A stretch of 64,000 nucleotides of DNA from Loripinus fragilis (taxonomy: Eukaryota > Mollusca > Bivalvia > Lucinida > Lucinidae), in NCBI GenBank assembly GCA_964019695.1, contig OZ026517.1:50833672-50897671 (forward strand). Direction: 5' to 3'. This document shows positions 11,801 through 23,800 of this stretch, piece after piece. The translations under genes were made by a program, and so were the position numbers. Position 1 is the stretch's first letter, and every line of letters starts with the position of its first letter. Under the pieces are notes generated by a model. That model worked only from the letters and a program-made list of their open reading frames with translations, searched no databases and was not told where the DNA came from.

Positions 11801-14800
11801 AAGCTCGGATTGGTTCGAAATTCGGCCAGTTCAGACCTTGGATTGTGGAGTTAGCTGCCCTTGAGCGTCTGGAAAAATCCCCATAGACTTACAATGGGAG
11901 AAATGTTTTTACCACTCTAGCGAATTCATTTATTGATGGATCTTCTTCATTTTTGCTGGTAACAAGCCCTACCATAAAAGCTTGGATGAGCTTGAATTTT
12001 GGCAAGATTCCATCACCGACTTAGGAGTTAGCTGCTATTGAGCGTTTGAAAAATCAACAAATAGCCTTGTGACCACTCTAGCGCCTTCATTTTTGATTGG
12101 ATCTTCTTCATTCTTACAGGTAACAAGGACAATCATAAAAGCTTGGATGGGTTCAAAATTCGGCCAGATCAGACCTTGAATTTTGGAGTTAGCTGCCAAT
12201 GAGCGTCTGGAAAAATCCCCATAGACTTTTAATGGGAGATCTGTTGTGACCACTCTAGTGTTTTCAATTTTGAATTGATCTTTATTCTTGCAGATAGCAA
12301 GGACAACTACAGTCAGGTGCAAAAAGTATTGGTGAAATGGCGGCCATCTTGGATTTTGCTCTGTTCAATTACAGAGTTTTAACTGACAAATATACGGCAA
12401 ACTAACTAACCAAAACAAACGCAAAGGTAACAGTCTTACCTTAATACTTCGTCAAGTGTCCTTTCAGTCGAATCACTGACATAATTCTTCTGGGAACTGA
12501 TAAATATAGGCTCTGAATGTATGCAGGTGGAATATCCATCCAGATCCTCTGAATTTCTCTGAACAAATCAATGTCACTGTTTATAATATGGTGTCTATAA
12601 GCAAGTTTTCTTTTGATATACAGCCAGATATTTTCAATAATATTGAGATCAGGTGATTGAGCAGGCCAAGAAATGGATTTTAAATTGTTAGTGGCTCTGT
12701 ACTCCTGCAAGACCCTCGATCTATGCACTGGGGCATTGTCATCCTGAAAAAAGTACTGATCATCTGGAAAATGTCTAACAATAACTGGCCAATTATTTTC
12801 TTCAAGGATTTCTTTATATTTTTCAGAGTTGATATTGCCTGTTACTTTTGCTAAAGTCCCCACACCATTCCCACCCTGTCCAACCCTGCGGTCGGTGAAA
12901 CGGTCCTAGCACCGGTAAAATGGTGTTGTAACACCGGAGAAGTGCCGATTCGTATAAAAAAAATCCGATGGACGAACAGACATCCCGTAAGAAATTACTA
13001 TTTTCTTTGATTTTATATAAACGTTTGCAATAAAAGCATTAGTGCATTCGGTGGAGAATTGACGTACCTTTACAACTGTATTTGAATGGTTAGCTATTTC
13101 TGGCTGATTTCTTCAAACATTCAATCCCAAGTTGGAAAAAAAGTTTCGTCCATAGCCTGTTTGGCGGATTCGTACACAAAGATCTCGTACTTTTGAAAAT
13201 ATGCAGAAAATATAAGCAAGCGACTTGTATGCAACGATTTTTGGAAAACACTGTTGGCCGTTTTTATTGTTTATATATAAAAAATATTAAAAAATGTCTG
13301 ATAAACGTTTTATGCCAAAAAACAGAAGTAACGGCGGTAAAAACGTTACAATAAATCGCTGCATTTCAACTTTCATCTCCTTTTCAGCTTTTAAAAAAAC
13401 TGAAAAGGTATTATATTGCAAAATTTCTCGATTATTCCTACTTTTATGCCTTTTGGGTGCAAATTTTCGAAGCACAATTAATTGACAAAAAAAATCAGTT
13501 ATCTTATTGTGATTCTTTTATGTACCAGTCGATTGCGCCCTAGGACCCGGGGAACAGTGGAAGTTTTTTATTTTTCGGCCAGCAGCAAATCCTACCTATA
13601 ACCGCCACATGCAGGGGCAGTTAAGTGATAAAATCACGGATGTTTACACCGCTGTCTATTGTTTTACATTGCACTGACATGTTTGCCTAGATTTATAAAT
13701 CCCTGGCATTTCCCTCGCACTGTGTCATCTAATTGGGTAAAGGTGATTTTCCATACAAAAATTGCCCAGCTATTCCCCTCCCTGCTTTGTGGCTTGGGCC
13801 ATGGTTACTAATGACTGGTGTATTACGCAAATATGATTAAAAAATAATGGAGCACAATTTGATGTTTTGACGAAATTTCTGTCAGTTGGACTTTTTGTAG
13901 GACAGGGTGGGGCCAGACACAAAAGGATTAAAGCCAATGTCACATGCTTGGATCCAGAATTTTTGTGTTGGGGGGATAAGTGGACCAGGGCTGACTGCTA
14001 GAAAACAGCCTTAACAACGTTTTTTTTCTCTTTTTCATCAGCTTATTTATAGTTCACAGAGGGGGTCAGATCAATGGTTTTATTTCAGAGGAAATTACTT
14101 TTCCCAGGTTTCAGGGGGGGTTCCATCATTAATCTAGGGGGGTGGGGGTCAACCATTTTCCAGGGGGTCCAGCTTTTTCCAGGGTGGGGGATCCAAATGC
14201 TATTTTCAATAGAAACCCATATACCTTGTTAATTTTCAGCAGGGGTCGGGCTCCTCCCCCATCTGTATCCGCGCATGAATGAAATTTTCTGTATGGCCAT
14301 GGGTGTTCCATAACCCTGTTTAGGCTGGATGAAAACGCAATTAGATATATACCTTTGAATACAGAGCATTTCATAATCGATATACTGTCCACTCTCGATA
14401 CCTTAAATTCCATAGGACTGGGCAAAAACGTATCGAGTTATTAGTAGTTCGAGGTAAACAAATTGCATTAGTGCTATCAAAATTCAACTTCTCTATCAAT
14501 AGATCCTTTTTGCAAGCTTTTACGCAGGGAAATGTAATTAATCAGTAAAATACATGTACAAAAGAACCAAAATCTCACCTGATTGAGTGATTTAAATCTG
14601 TTAATGGTTAATTATCCTAGTTATTAATTTGCCTCATGATGAGGTGTTTTTTCAATCAACAGTTATTTTTTTTATTGTTTTCTATTGCATACAATACAGA
14701 CACACCAAAACAAAATATAAAACCAACAGTTTTATTCAATTATATTTTTAAAGGGGATAAAGATATACTTAAGGAATCTTCCAACGCATACAGTAAACAA

Positions 14801-17800
14801 TTTATTACAAAAGCTTAATTATGTTAAACAATTTCAATATTATGTTGTTAAACAAAAAATCTATATTATTCGCACCATTTGTGAAACTTTCAGTACAGTA
14901 CCTTGGGTATTATGCAAAATACAGTTTATTTAATGTGAAAGGGTCAAAATGGAAAGTCACAAAATATGGAATTTAGTCTGTGTTTCAGTGAGGTTATTTT
15001 AATTTCGTTTGTTATGCTGAACAACAAACAAAAACGTCATTTGGATTGAGAAATGCATGAAATTTCACGGTGGGTCAGACTTCAGACTCCATGACGACTA
15101 TGGCATAACACTTTCATCGGCCGATCAACGCCTGATGTTTGTCTTTCGCTGGGCACCCCTGTGGCTCAACTGGGTTTTTTCTTTAGCTCTGGCTGTCAGT
15201 GAGTTGAGAGCCCTTTTCTGTGTTTCCTGGCAGTTTGTTTATATATCTGATTGTTTCCCCGTGGTCATACATTGGATAAATGAGGAAGCCTCCAAGCAAG
15301 CTTAACATTTTTTCTTGTTTGACAACAACAGAATCTAGGGCGAATATTTGGCAGAAAAATTAAGTTTAGCCCCCTAACTTCGGCTAAGCATTCTAAGGCG
15401 GTGGTTTTGTTGTTGTTGATTCATTGTTTATTGTTGCCTCTATTGTTTTGTGGGAGTTAATGGTTGGTCCTTGTTTTGTTGTGCACTACTTAGTTTCTAG
15501 TTTTGCAATCATCTCGCAGTGAAAGAAATAAAGCTGGCTAGCTACTTTGCTTTAGTTGCCTTTTAATGTCATTTGACATTCAGTGTCCTTTGTCTCTTCA
15601 TCACGGTGCTGTGGGTTGGTCGACAGTGTGTGAATGTGGTAATTCCTAGTCATGCTCACTTACTTTTTCATGTGATTTGCTCAGTTCAATTTTAAAAATC
15701 CCCACTGTAAGCAACATCCGCACGGCTCTGCTTTAAGCTAGCCGGATACTTGTTTTACCATGGCAATCCTGCTACTCTGATCGAAACCCAATCAACACAT
15801 ATGTGATGCGATTGTCAGGAATTATCAAATTACTTGTGAGTGCATATTGCTATACAATTTTATAGATAAAGAAGATAGAAATTGGAAGATTTTTTTTAAT
15901 CTTTATGAATAAAAGAACGCAAACTGACTTTCGTTTGAAAATAATTCAGAATCATATCTGATAAAAATAGAATGTAGTGACAAATTGTTATTCTGTTTTC
16001 CTCAGGTTTGTTTGAAAATGGTAAATTTGCGACTTTCATTTTTTTGAGGTTTTCAACACAAACTTCCATATTTTAAAATTTCAGAGTCAGTTGTCTTTTT
16101 AAATAACCATGTATAACCGGACAATATTATTCTAATGTATTCCAAAATATTTTTAAATTCAAAATTCAAGTTTTCGAATAAATACCAAAACAAAAGTGTA
16201 TGCGTTAGAAGATTCCCTAGGTGTATTCTTATTGTTTGGCTTAGTTTGCCATATTCAATAGAATCAGCTCAGTGACAAGGAATGAGGAAAACCTATCATT
16301 TTATAGCAGTAAGTTATATGTATATTGCATGGGCGAGTTTATGTTATGACTGCATCTGAGGTGTGCCTTAAAGCGAATCTTTAAAAAGAAAACACTCTTT
16401 TTAAATTCACATGCACGTATATAAAAACAAGAAATGCCACAATAACGTGACAAATGCCCCGAAAGGAATTGGTCTAGCATAAGACATATTTGAGGGAAGT
16501 TATTTGTTGTTTAGAATATATGCTCCAAATACGAAAAACCTAGAAATGAGGTCAGAAGTCAATGTCAAAGTCAAAGTGACCTAAAATGGTATACACCACT
16601 CTGCCATCCCATGAGGAATACACATAACAAATTTGGGAATCTTACTTCAAATAATAAGCGCAATATGCTCCAGCCACGGTTATTCTAGAAACTAGGTCAT
16701 AGGTCAGCGTCAAATTGACCCGAACATGGTATTGGACACTCTGGCATCCCAAGGTACACCCACACACCAAATTTGGGATTCCTATCTCAAATAATACAAG
16801 AGATATGCTCTGGACACGATTATTCTAGGAACTAGGTCAGAGTTCTGGGTCACAGTGGCCCCAAAATGGTATGTGACACTCCATCATCCCAAGATGCATT
16901 CACACACCAATTTTTAAAGAATATAGGAGATATACACACCCAAATCGATGCAAATTCTAGAAACTAGATCAGAAATCAAAGTCACAGTAACCCAAGGACA
17001 CTATGCATTGTATAACAAAAGACCAACACAGAAACAAAGAATCTATACAAACAATGAGAGCAGCAATAATCAATGAATTAGCAACAGAACCATCGCCATA
17101 GAATGGTCAGCAGCCTAAGCATACATGCAATTTACTGATACCAATCTTCATCCTAGAATTAATTGGTGTCAACTCACAAAATGATAATTTGCTTACATAA
17201 GACAGACAACCTTAAATTACATTTTTTAATTACACAGACCCATTGGCGTAGCTCCCATTACGCAGTTACGCACGTGCGTAATAAAAAAAGTTAATTCAAG
17301 GGATGTCACCTAATGGGGTAAAAGTGATTTTCCATAACATAAGGAACTGCTCTTAAAGGAAAGAATTCGCTCCCTTTGGGAGCAAATTCTAAGAATTCGC
17401 TCCCTTTGGGAGCAAATTCTTTTCTTTAAGAGAAGTTCCCATTTCGAAAAGTGGCGCAATTGAAGAGAATCACTTCATTCAATAATCTCCCATTGTTGTG
17501 CGTAACCTTTTCAGTGTTCTGGCTACGCCATTGAACCCCATGGGGTGGGGCACTTTGATTTATACATAGATAGGCTTAACCAATTTTAAGGGGTATAAAG
17601 TTTTAAATTTCAATAAGATTTTGGTGGGTAGGGGATCAAAAATGATAATTATTTGAGGTAAGAAGATTTTTAGATAATTTTTGGAGGTCATTCCTATGTA
17701 TTTTATGGCCGTTTCGTATAGTCAAGGTACAGAATGGGATTTTTTAGTGGGTTGATAAAATTTTAAAACATGCTTTGGTATGCCTGATATTCCTGATATA

Positions 17801-20800
17801 TGTTTTTGGGTAAATAGTAGGTGTTGGGGTCAAGCCTACGTATCATGAAAACTTGTGAGTACCTCCAGCTTGGCACACAGCCGACATGGACGATGGACAG
17901 TCTTTTTTAAAAGCTGAAAAGGAGATGGGAGTTGAAATGCAGCGATTTATTGTAACGTTTTCACCGTCGTTACTTCCGTTTTTTGGCATAAAACGTTTAT
18001 CACACATTTTTTACAAATTTAGAATATATAAACAATAAAAACGGCCAACAGTGTTTTCCAAAAATCGTTGCATACAGTTCGCTTGCTTATAATTTCTGCT
18101 TATTTTCAAAAGTACGAGATCTTTATGTACGAACCCGCCAAACAGGCTATGGACGAAACTTTTTTTCCAACTTGGGATTGAATGTTTGAAAAAATCAGCC
18201 AGAAATAGCTAACCATTCAAATACAGTAATAAAGTTACGTCAATTCTCCACCGAATGCACTAATGCTTTTATTGCAAACGTTTATATAAAGTCAAAGAAA
18301 ACAGTAATTTCTTACCCGATGTCTGTTCGTCCATCATTATTTTTATACGAATCGGCACTTCTCCGGTGTTACAACACCATTTTACCGGTGTTAGGACCGT
18401 TTCACCGACCGCAGGGTTGGACAGGGTGATTCCAACAAATGCAACCCAAGATCATCACCTGGCACTAACGATTAGCCTTTGATGGCACCAAGTCCGGCCT
18501 GTATCCTTCTCCCCGCTTTCGCCAAATGTATATCCTGTAATTGTTTCCTATTACTATCTGACTTTCATCTGAGAAAATAACTTTATCCCAGTTGCCATTC
18601 ACAAGCCACCTACGCTTTTCCAAACACCATGACAACCTATTCTTTCTGTTGACCTCCCGAATCACAACACGCTTCCTTGACACTCTTCTGTTGAATCCAT
18701 GTTTGCTCAAATGATGTTGTACAGTTCTTTTAGATACTCTTCTGTCCCTGGCTACATTAAATTTTGAGGTGATGTCACTTAAAGAATCTCTACGGTTGAC
18801 TTTTACCAGCCTCTCAAGCTTGCGGTAATCTCGGTCTGTCACAACTTTTGGTCTGCCACTTCTTGCCTTGTTTTCCACAGATCCACTTTGCAAAAATCTT
18901 TTAAAAATATTGGAAACTGTCATATAAGACAGTTGTAACAATTTACTAATTTCACTAAGTCTGTGCCCATTCTGGTGCAGATCTACAGCCAGCTTTCTTA
19001 CCTCAGGTGAAATTTCTGGACCTTTTCTACCCATCTCAATGTTTACAAACAGAAAGCTTGCAGACGGTAAATTATTGGAAATTTGATGATGTCATATAAA
19101 ATTGTGATGTCATTTCCTATCTGTCAGTTTTATTTTTTCAATTTAAATACACTATATAATCAAAGGGAGACTATACAAATTATAAACAACTAATCATAAA
19201 TCCAAGATGGCTGCCCCTTTCACCAATACTTTTTGCACCAATCTGTATAAAAGCTTGAATGAGTTTCAATTCTGCAAGGTCCCATCACCTATTATGGAGT
19301 TAGCTGCCCTTGAGCATCTTAAAAATTGATGGCTATTGTTGTGACCACTCTAGCGCCTTCATTTTTGATTGGACCTTCTTTATTCTTGCAGGTGAAAAGG
19401 TAAAAAGGTCAACCATAAAAGCTTGGATGGGTCCAATATTCGGCCAGATCAGACCTTGGACTTCGGGGGTTAGCTGCCCTTAAGCGTCTTAAAAAATTCC
19501 CATAGACTTGTAACGGGAGAAATGTTGTGACCACGCTAGTGCTTTCAAATTTGAATAGATCATATTCATTCTTGCAGATGAGAAGGACAACTATAAAAGA
19601 TTGGATGAGTTTGAATTTCATCAAGATCTCATCACCTATTAAGGAGTTAGCTGCCCTTGAGCATCTTAAAAATTGATGGATAATGTAGCATTGTTGTGAC
19701 CACTCTAGCGCCTTCATTTTTGATTGGACCTTCTTAATTCTTGCAGGTAACAAGGACAACCATAAAAGCTTGGATGAGTTTGAATTTAAAGTAGAACCAA
19801 CCTCAGACTGTGGAGTTAACTTCCCTTGAGCATCATAAAAATCTGCATAGACTTACAATGGGAGATCTGTTGTGACCACTCTAGCACCTTCATTTTTGAA
19901 TTGATCTTCTCCATTCTTGCAGGTAGCAAGGACACCCATAAAAGTGTGAATGAGTAGGATTTTTGGCCACACCCAGCTAGAAAGTTAGCTGTCCTTGAAT
20001 ACTTAAATATAGCTATATAATGTTGTGAACACTCTAGCGCCTTCATTTTTCATTTGATTTTCTTCATCCTTGTAGGTTACCAGGACATACATAAAAGTAT
20101 GGACGAGTTTGAATTTTGGTCAGATCCCATCACTGACTACGGAGTTAGCTGCCCTTTGAGCATCTGAAAACAATACATTCACCAGGTTTTCTCTGCAATT
20201 TTTATTCAGACTTTTTAAGACTTGCAGATAACTAGAACTGGCATAATATCTTATGTTTTTGAATTAATTTTTGGTCATTGTTTCAAGTTCAGAGTTACCT
20301 GCCTTTGAGCATCGTAAATTATGGTGCCTCCAAACATTATGCTGGCTCCATGGTGAGCGATCGTTGCCCATCGGGCTACTTGTTCTTAAAATTTTTTATC
20401 CCAATACTCTTTCCCTACTTTTTATGAAAGGGCAGTGAGAGCCTATTTATTACATGCAGCTAAGTACTGGTTTTGTTTCTTGAGAATGTCCTACTATCCC
20501 TACTTTTCACTCTAAAATATAAATACAGAATTTTTTCCTCGCTCGCTTAGAATCTTAGAAAATTACTATAATAATTATATTTTGCCCACAGAGCAGACAG
20601 ATGAAATAATTCCTGCTTTTAACATCACTACTTTTTACAAATTTTTATCTGTACTTTTTTATGTAAGGGCACTTGATAACCTTATTAATTACTATTTTTT
20701 TATGAATTCTGTATTTGAAAAATTTAAGCACTTCTAACCCAACTGTTTTACACCCAAAATCACTCCTTTATCGCTCATGATTTTTTTCTTCAAAACTTTT

Positions 20801-23800
20801 ATCCATATTCTCTTTCCCTACTTTTTATGGAAGGGCATTGAGAGCCTATTACCTGCAGCTTAGTACTGGTTCAACTGAGGAAGGCCCATCTAGACATAAT
20901 AAACTGAAAAATTGTTGACTGGAAATTTAAGGAATTAATACAAACAAAATAGTCTCAAATATAAAAGATTCCTACTGTTTCAATGGTGGTCAAAACTTGT
21001 CAAGATTTAGAATTGAAGCTCAGAAACTCATGCAGGTCAATAAATGAATAAAAGTACCATAGTACCATACACATGACTTACAGGATTATGAAAACAAAAA
21101 ATTGCATTTGGACAATATGATATAAAATGGGGGTGGGGGGGGGGGGAGTCAGGTTATATTTTGTGTGGTTTCCAGGGGATGTCATTGGATTTAAATTTTG
21201 TTAGAAGGAGGGGGGGGGGTATCCAAAATTTGGATGATGGTTCGAAATTTCAGCCCCCCCCCCCCCCCCCCCCCCCCCTGACACTTAAATAATGAGCAGT
21301 CCCTAACAGTTAGCAAAACAAGAAATACAGAATTACATTGACTTTCTTTATACTTGTCCAAGGACAAGTAAATAGAAATATCTAATGAAATGGGACCAGG
21401 TGGGACAAGTCTGGCATTGTATTTCCACACTCCTGGCATTTGCACAGGCTTTTCTGAGCCTTCGTTGCTTGTAAATAAATAACAAAATCTCACATGATTA
21501 TATGGTGGCTCATATGTCATTGTTTTCAAAGAAAAAATGTGATTTTTTAGATTGTCGTTTGACAAAGAAGCTATGATAAAGAAGGCAAGGAACTTTATCA
21601 GTCTGTACGAGAAAGCTGGAATATCCAAGGACAGAATCCTGATCAAACTTTCATCAACATGGGAGGGCATCGAGGCAGGAAAGTAAGTACATTATGTATG
21701 ATTACCAGTGGTGCCAAGGAGTGTAGTAATTAACTCTTTCCTTGCTAGCAGCGAGTTTTGTCATCTGCTGTTAACTTTTGCAAACTGTTTGGACCCAGAT
21801 CAGGCCCGCCAGAATGTCGGTCCTGATCTGGGCCCAAACTGTTTGGCACTCTGATATTGTTCCCTGAAGAATTTTTTGAAAAGGTTAATTTCGAAAAAAA
21901 AAAGTCAGCAGACAGCAATAAAAGCATGAAAAATTACCCACTATGCAAAGATTTTTTTGTAAAGAGTACCATACCAGTGAAAATTACCAGACATCAGAAA
22001 ATTTCAAATCAAATTGACTGCCACAACCTAAAACTGTTTTAAAACATCGCCACTTGAACCAGAACTCAAGTAATACAGGACCTCTTGGTTCTCTTGTTTA
22101 TCTTTTGTTAATATAATTCAACTGAGCACTGGGAGGGAATAAAGAATGGAACAAATGACCAGGAAGGGTATTTCTAAACTTTATTTTTAGATCAACGTGT
22201 TTCGGATTTACAAACCCTTCATCAGGACTATAATTCAACTGAATAATGAAAGGGTGAACTTTCCTAATATTAACCAGTATAGTTCTAAACAGTTACATTA
22301 TATGATTGGGGAGCCCAGTGGCTCAGTGGTGGTATGCTTGACTTGAGGTCTAGGGGTTGCAGGTAAGAGCCTCCCCCGTCACACTTTGTTGTGTCTTTGA
22401 GCAAGACACATTAATTCTTGCTTAGAACTGGTTCAACCCAGGAAGACCTGTCCCGACATTACTGAAAAATTGTTGGTTGGGATGTAAAGAATCAAACAAA
22501 AACATTATATGACCAGGGCCTGAGGTTTTAAAACTTTTTTTTTCATGCTCAACACATCTGGGCATAAACTTATCATGTTCATAAATCATGTTAAAATGCC
22601 AACCAGTGTTGTCATTTTAACATTTATTAGCATGATAAATACATCTGAGAATTTGAAAGCAAGAAAATTCTTCATTTTTCAGCATTTTAGTTTTAATTTA
22701 AGAGCACATGAAATTTCATGCTCAGTTGAGTTGAGCAGGAAAAAGTTGGCTAGACTGCACTTTACCGGTCAATACTGATTTTGACTAAGTCTTGTAGGTG
22801 ATTTTGTATCTAAATATTTTTATTATGTAACTTTATATGCTTTCGACATAGTTAATTACAATTTTGCAGGGATGAGGGGGCGGCAGTGCCCATTGTTTGT
22901 AAAATATGTGGATTAATTTTAAACAGAGACTGGTAAAATGCAGTTGTTTCAAAAAGTTTTATAATGGCGGGGCCAGGGGTCAAAATGTTATAACATTTTC
23001 CATTTTAAATATTTTAAATTGCAGGGTGTTGGAGAGTGAATATGGGATTCATTGCAATATGACCTTGTTGTTCAACTTTTATCAGGTAGGATAGATAGAA
23101 ATTGTCCCAATTCCATCATGCCAAAGATAGAAAATGCCCAATTCAATCATACCATTCATTCCTTTGATTTAAGCTTATATTCTATGCAATAGCAGGTCAA
23201 GATCAGCAAACAAAATTGAGCATAAAAAATGATTGTTTTCATACCCTTCAGTTTTAAAAAAGAACTCTCGTGGATCTATCAAAAGGGACCTTAAGGCAAC
23301 CTAGCATTATTACATAAGAGACGTTGCTCTCTGGAGAGTGTGATAACTAAACTTATTACATGCAAATTTTCATTACCATTATCATTTTAGCTAGTCTCTG
23401 TATCTGAGCAAGCGGAATGAGCCTTGCCTGAAAACAGGTTTTCTCATGCCGAAGCCCATATGCAGGCCCTTAGATAAGAGTGTGTAAATGAAAATTTATT
23501 TCTTTATCAATCAAAACATATGTTGTGGGTACTCAAAAGACACGTCTCAATGAGACGATTCTTTTGGGCACCCAAAACAAATGTTAAAATTGATAGATAA
23601 GAAAATACTTTCAAATTCACGCTCAAAATGTTTTGTCTATATGTACTTTACCTATGCATATGGACTTACCTTTTTCTTTTTGAACAGGCAGTGGCATGTG
23701 CTGAAGCTGGAGTGACTCTGATCTCACCGTTTGTCGGTCGTATATTTGACTGGTATGTGGCTAATACAGACAAGAAATCGTTTGATTACCTCGATGATCC

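Larger units (their letters stand above)
12872..18428. mobile_element. 5.56-kb element with ~530-bp inverted repeats, no transposase
   Basis: It starts CACCCTGTCCAACCCTGCGG at 12872 and ends with its reverse complement at 18428, flanked by ATTCC on both sides (12867-12871 and 18429-18433). The inverted arms extend about 530 bp (12872-13401 and 17900-18428) with scattered differences. The interior has no transposase-like frame and is largely fragments of other repeats, so this is a non-autonomous DNA transposon. A 5-bp duplication and CAC termini do not let me assign a superfamily; Transib-like or hAT-like are only possibilities. Confidence 0.88.
12310..19245 (-). mobile_element. Tc1 transposon with TA duplication, interrupted
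   Basis: The ends are CAGTCAGGTGCAAAAAGTAT (12310) and, inverted, CAGATTGGTGCAAAAAGTAT (from 19245). They are flanked by TA at 12308-12309 and 19246-19247. TIR similarity continues through GCCATCTTGGATT. Subtracting the inner insertion (5557 bp plus a 5-bp duplication) leaves about 1.37 kb, a normal Tc1 size with one transposase gene on the minus strand. It lies within the 169-bp array, which continues on the far side. Confidence 0.93.
9810..20385. repeat. Tandem-array element (AGCTCACCAGAGCCGAAGG start), itself interrupted
   Basis: It begins AGCTCACCAGAGCCGAAGG and ends near GGTGAGCGATCGTTGCCC and CGGGCTACT. Removing it rejoins CGCTCGTGATTTTTTT with TTCTTAAAATTTTTTATCCC, which matches the uninterrupted sequence at 20780-20815, so both borders are supported. 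The inside is a long array of ~169-bp monomers split by a Tc1 element at 12310-19245. Elements with similar AGCTCA..GAGC starts lie at 38315 and 40727. Confidence 0.75.
9116..21303. mobile_element. PIF/Harbinger-like element, outermost of a nested stack
   Basis: Ends are GGGACCGCTCATTATTTAAA (9116) and the inverted TTTAAGTGTCAG-side terminus ending AATAATGAGCAGTCCC at 21303. They are flanked by TAA on both sides (9113-9115, 21304-21306). A 3-bp TAA duplication with GGG termini fits PIF/Harbinger; that is an inference because no transposase is present. G/C homopolymer tracts lie next to each end. The interior of about 400-bp repeated units was split by the 9810-20385 insertion. Confidence 0.65.

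Noticed and set aside
10060..12322. Antisense and sense frames of 80-100 codons in the 169-bp array
   Set aside because: They recur with the monomer, change frame between monomers and have no domain.
9480..20790. A pair of LTRs around 10.6 kb
   Set aside because: The direct repeats are part of tandem ~400-bp units that continue past the right copy, and no LTR-retroelement coding sequence lies between them.
21191..21670. A 159-codon minus-strand frame overlapping TALDO1 exon 4
   Set aside because: It is antisense to a confirmed exon and runs through the C-homopolymer tract, which produces its poly-glycine stretch.
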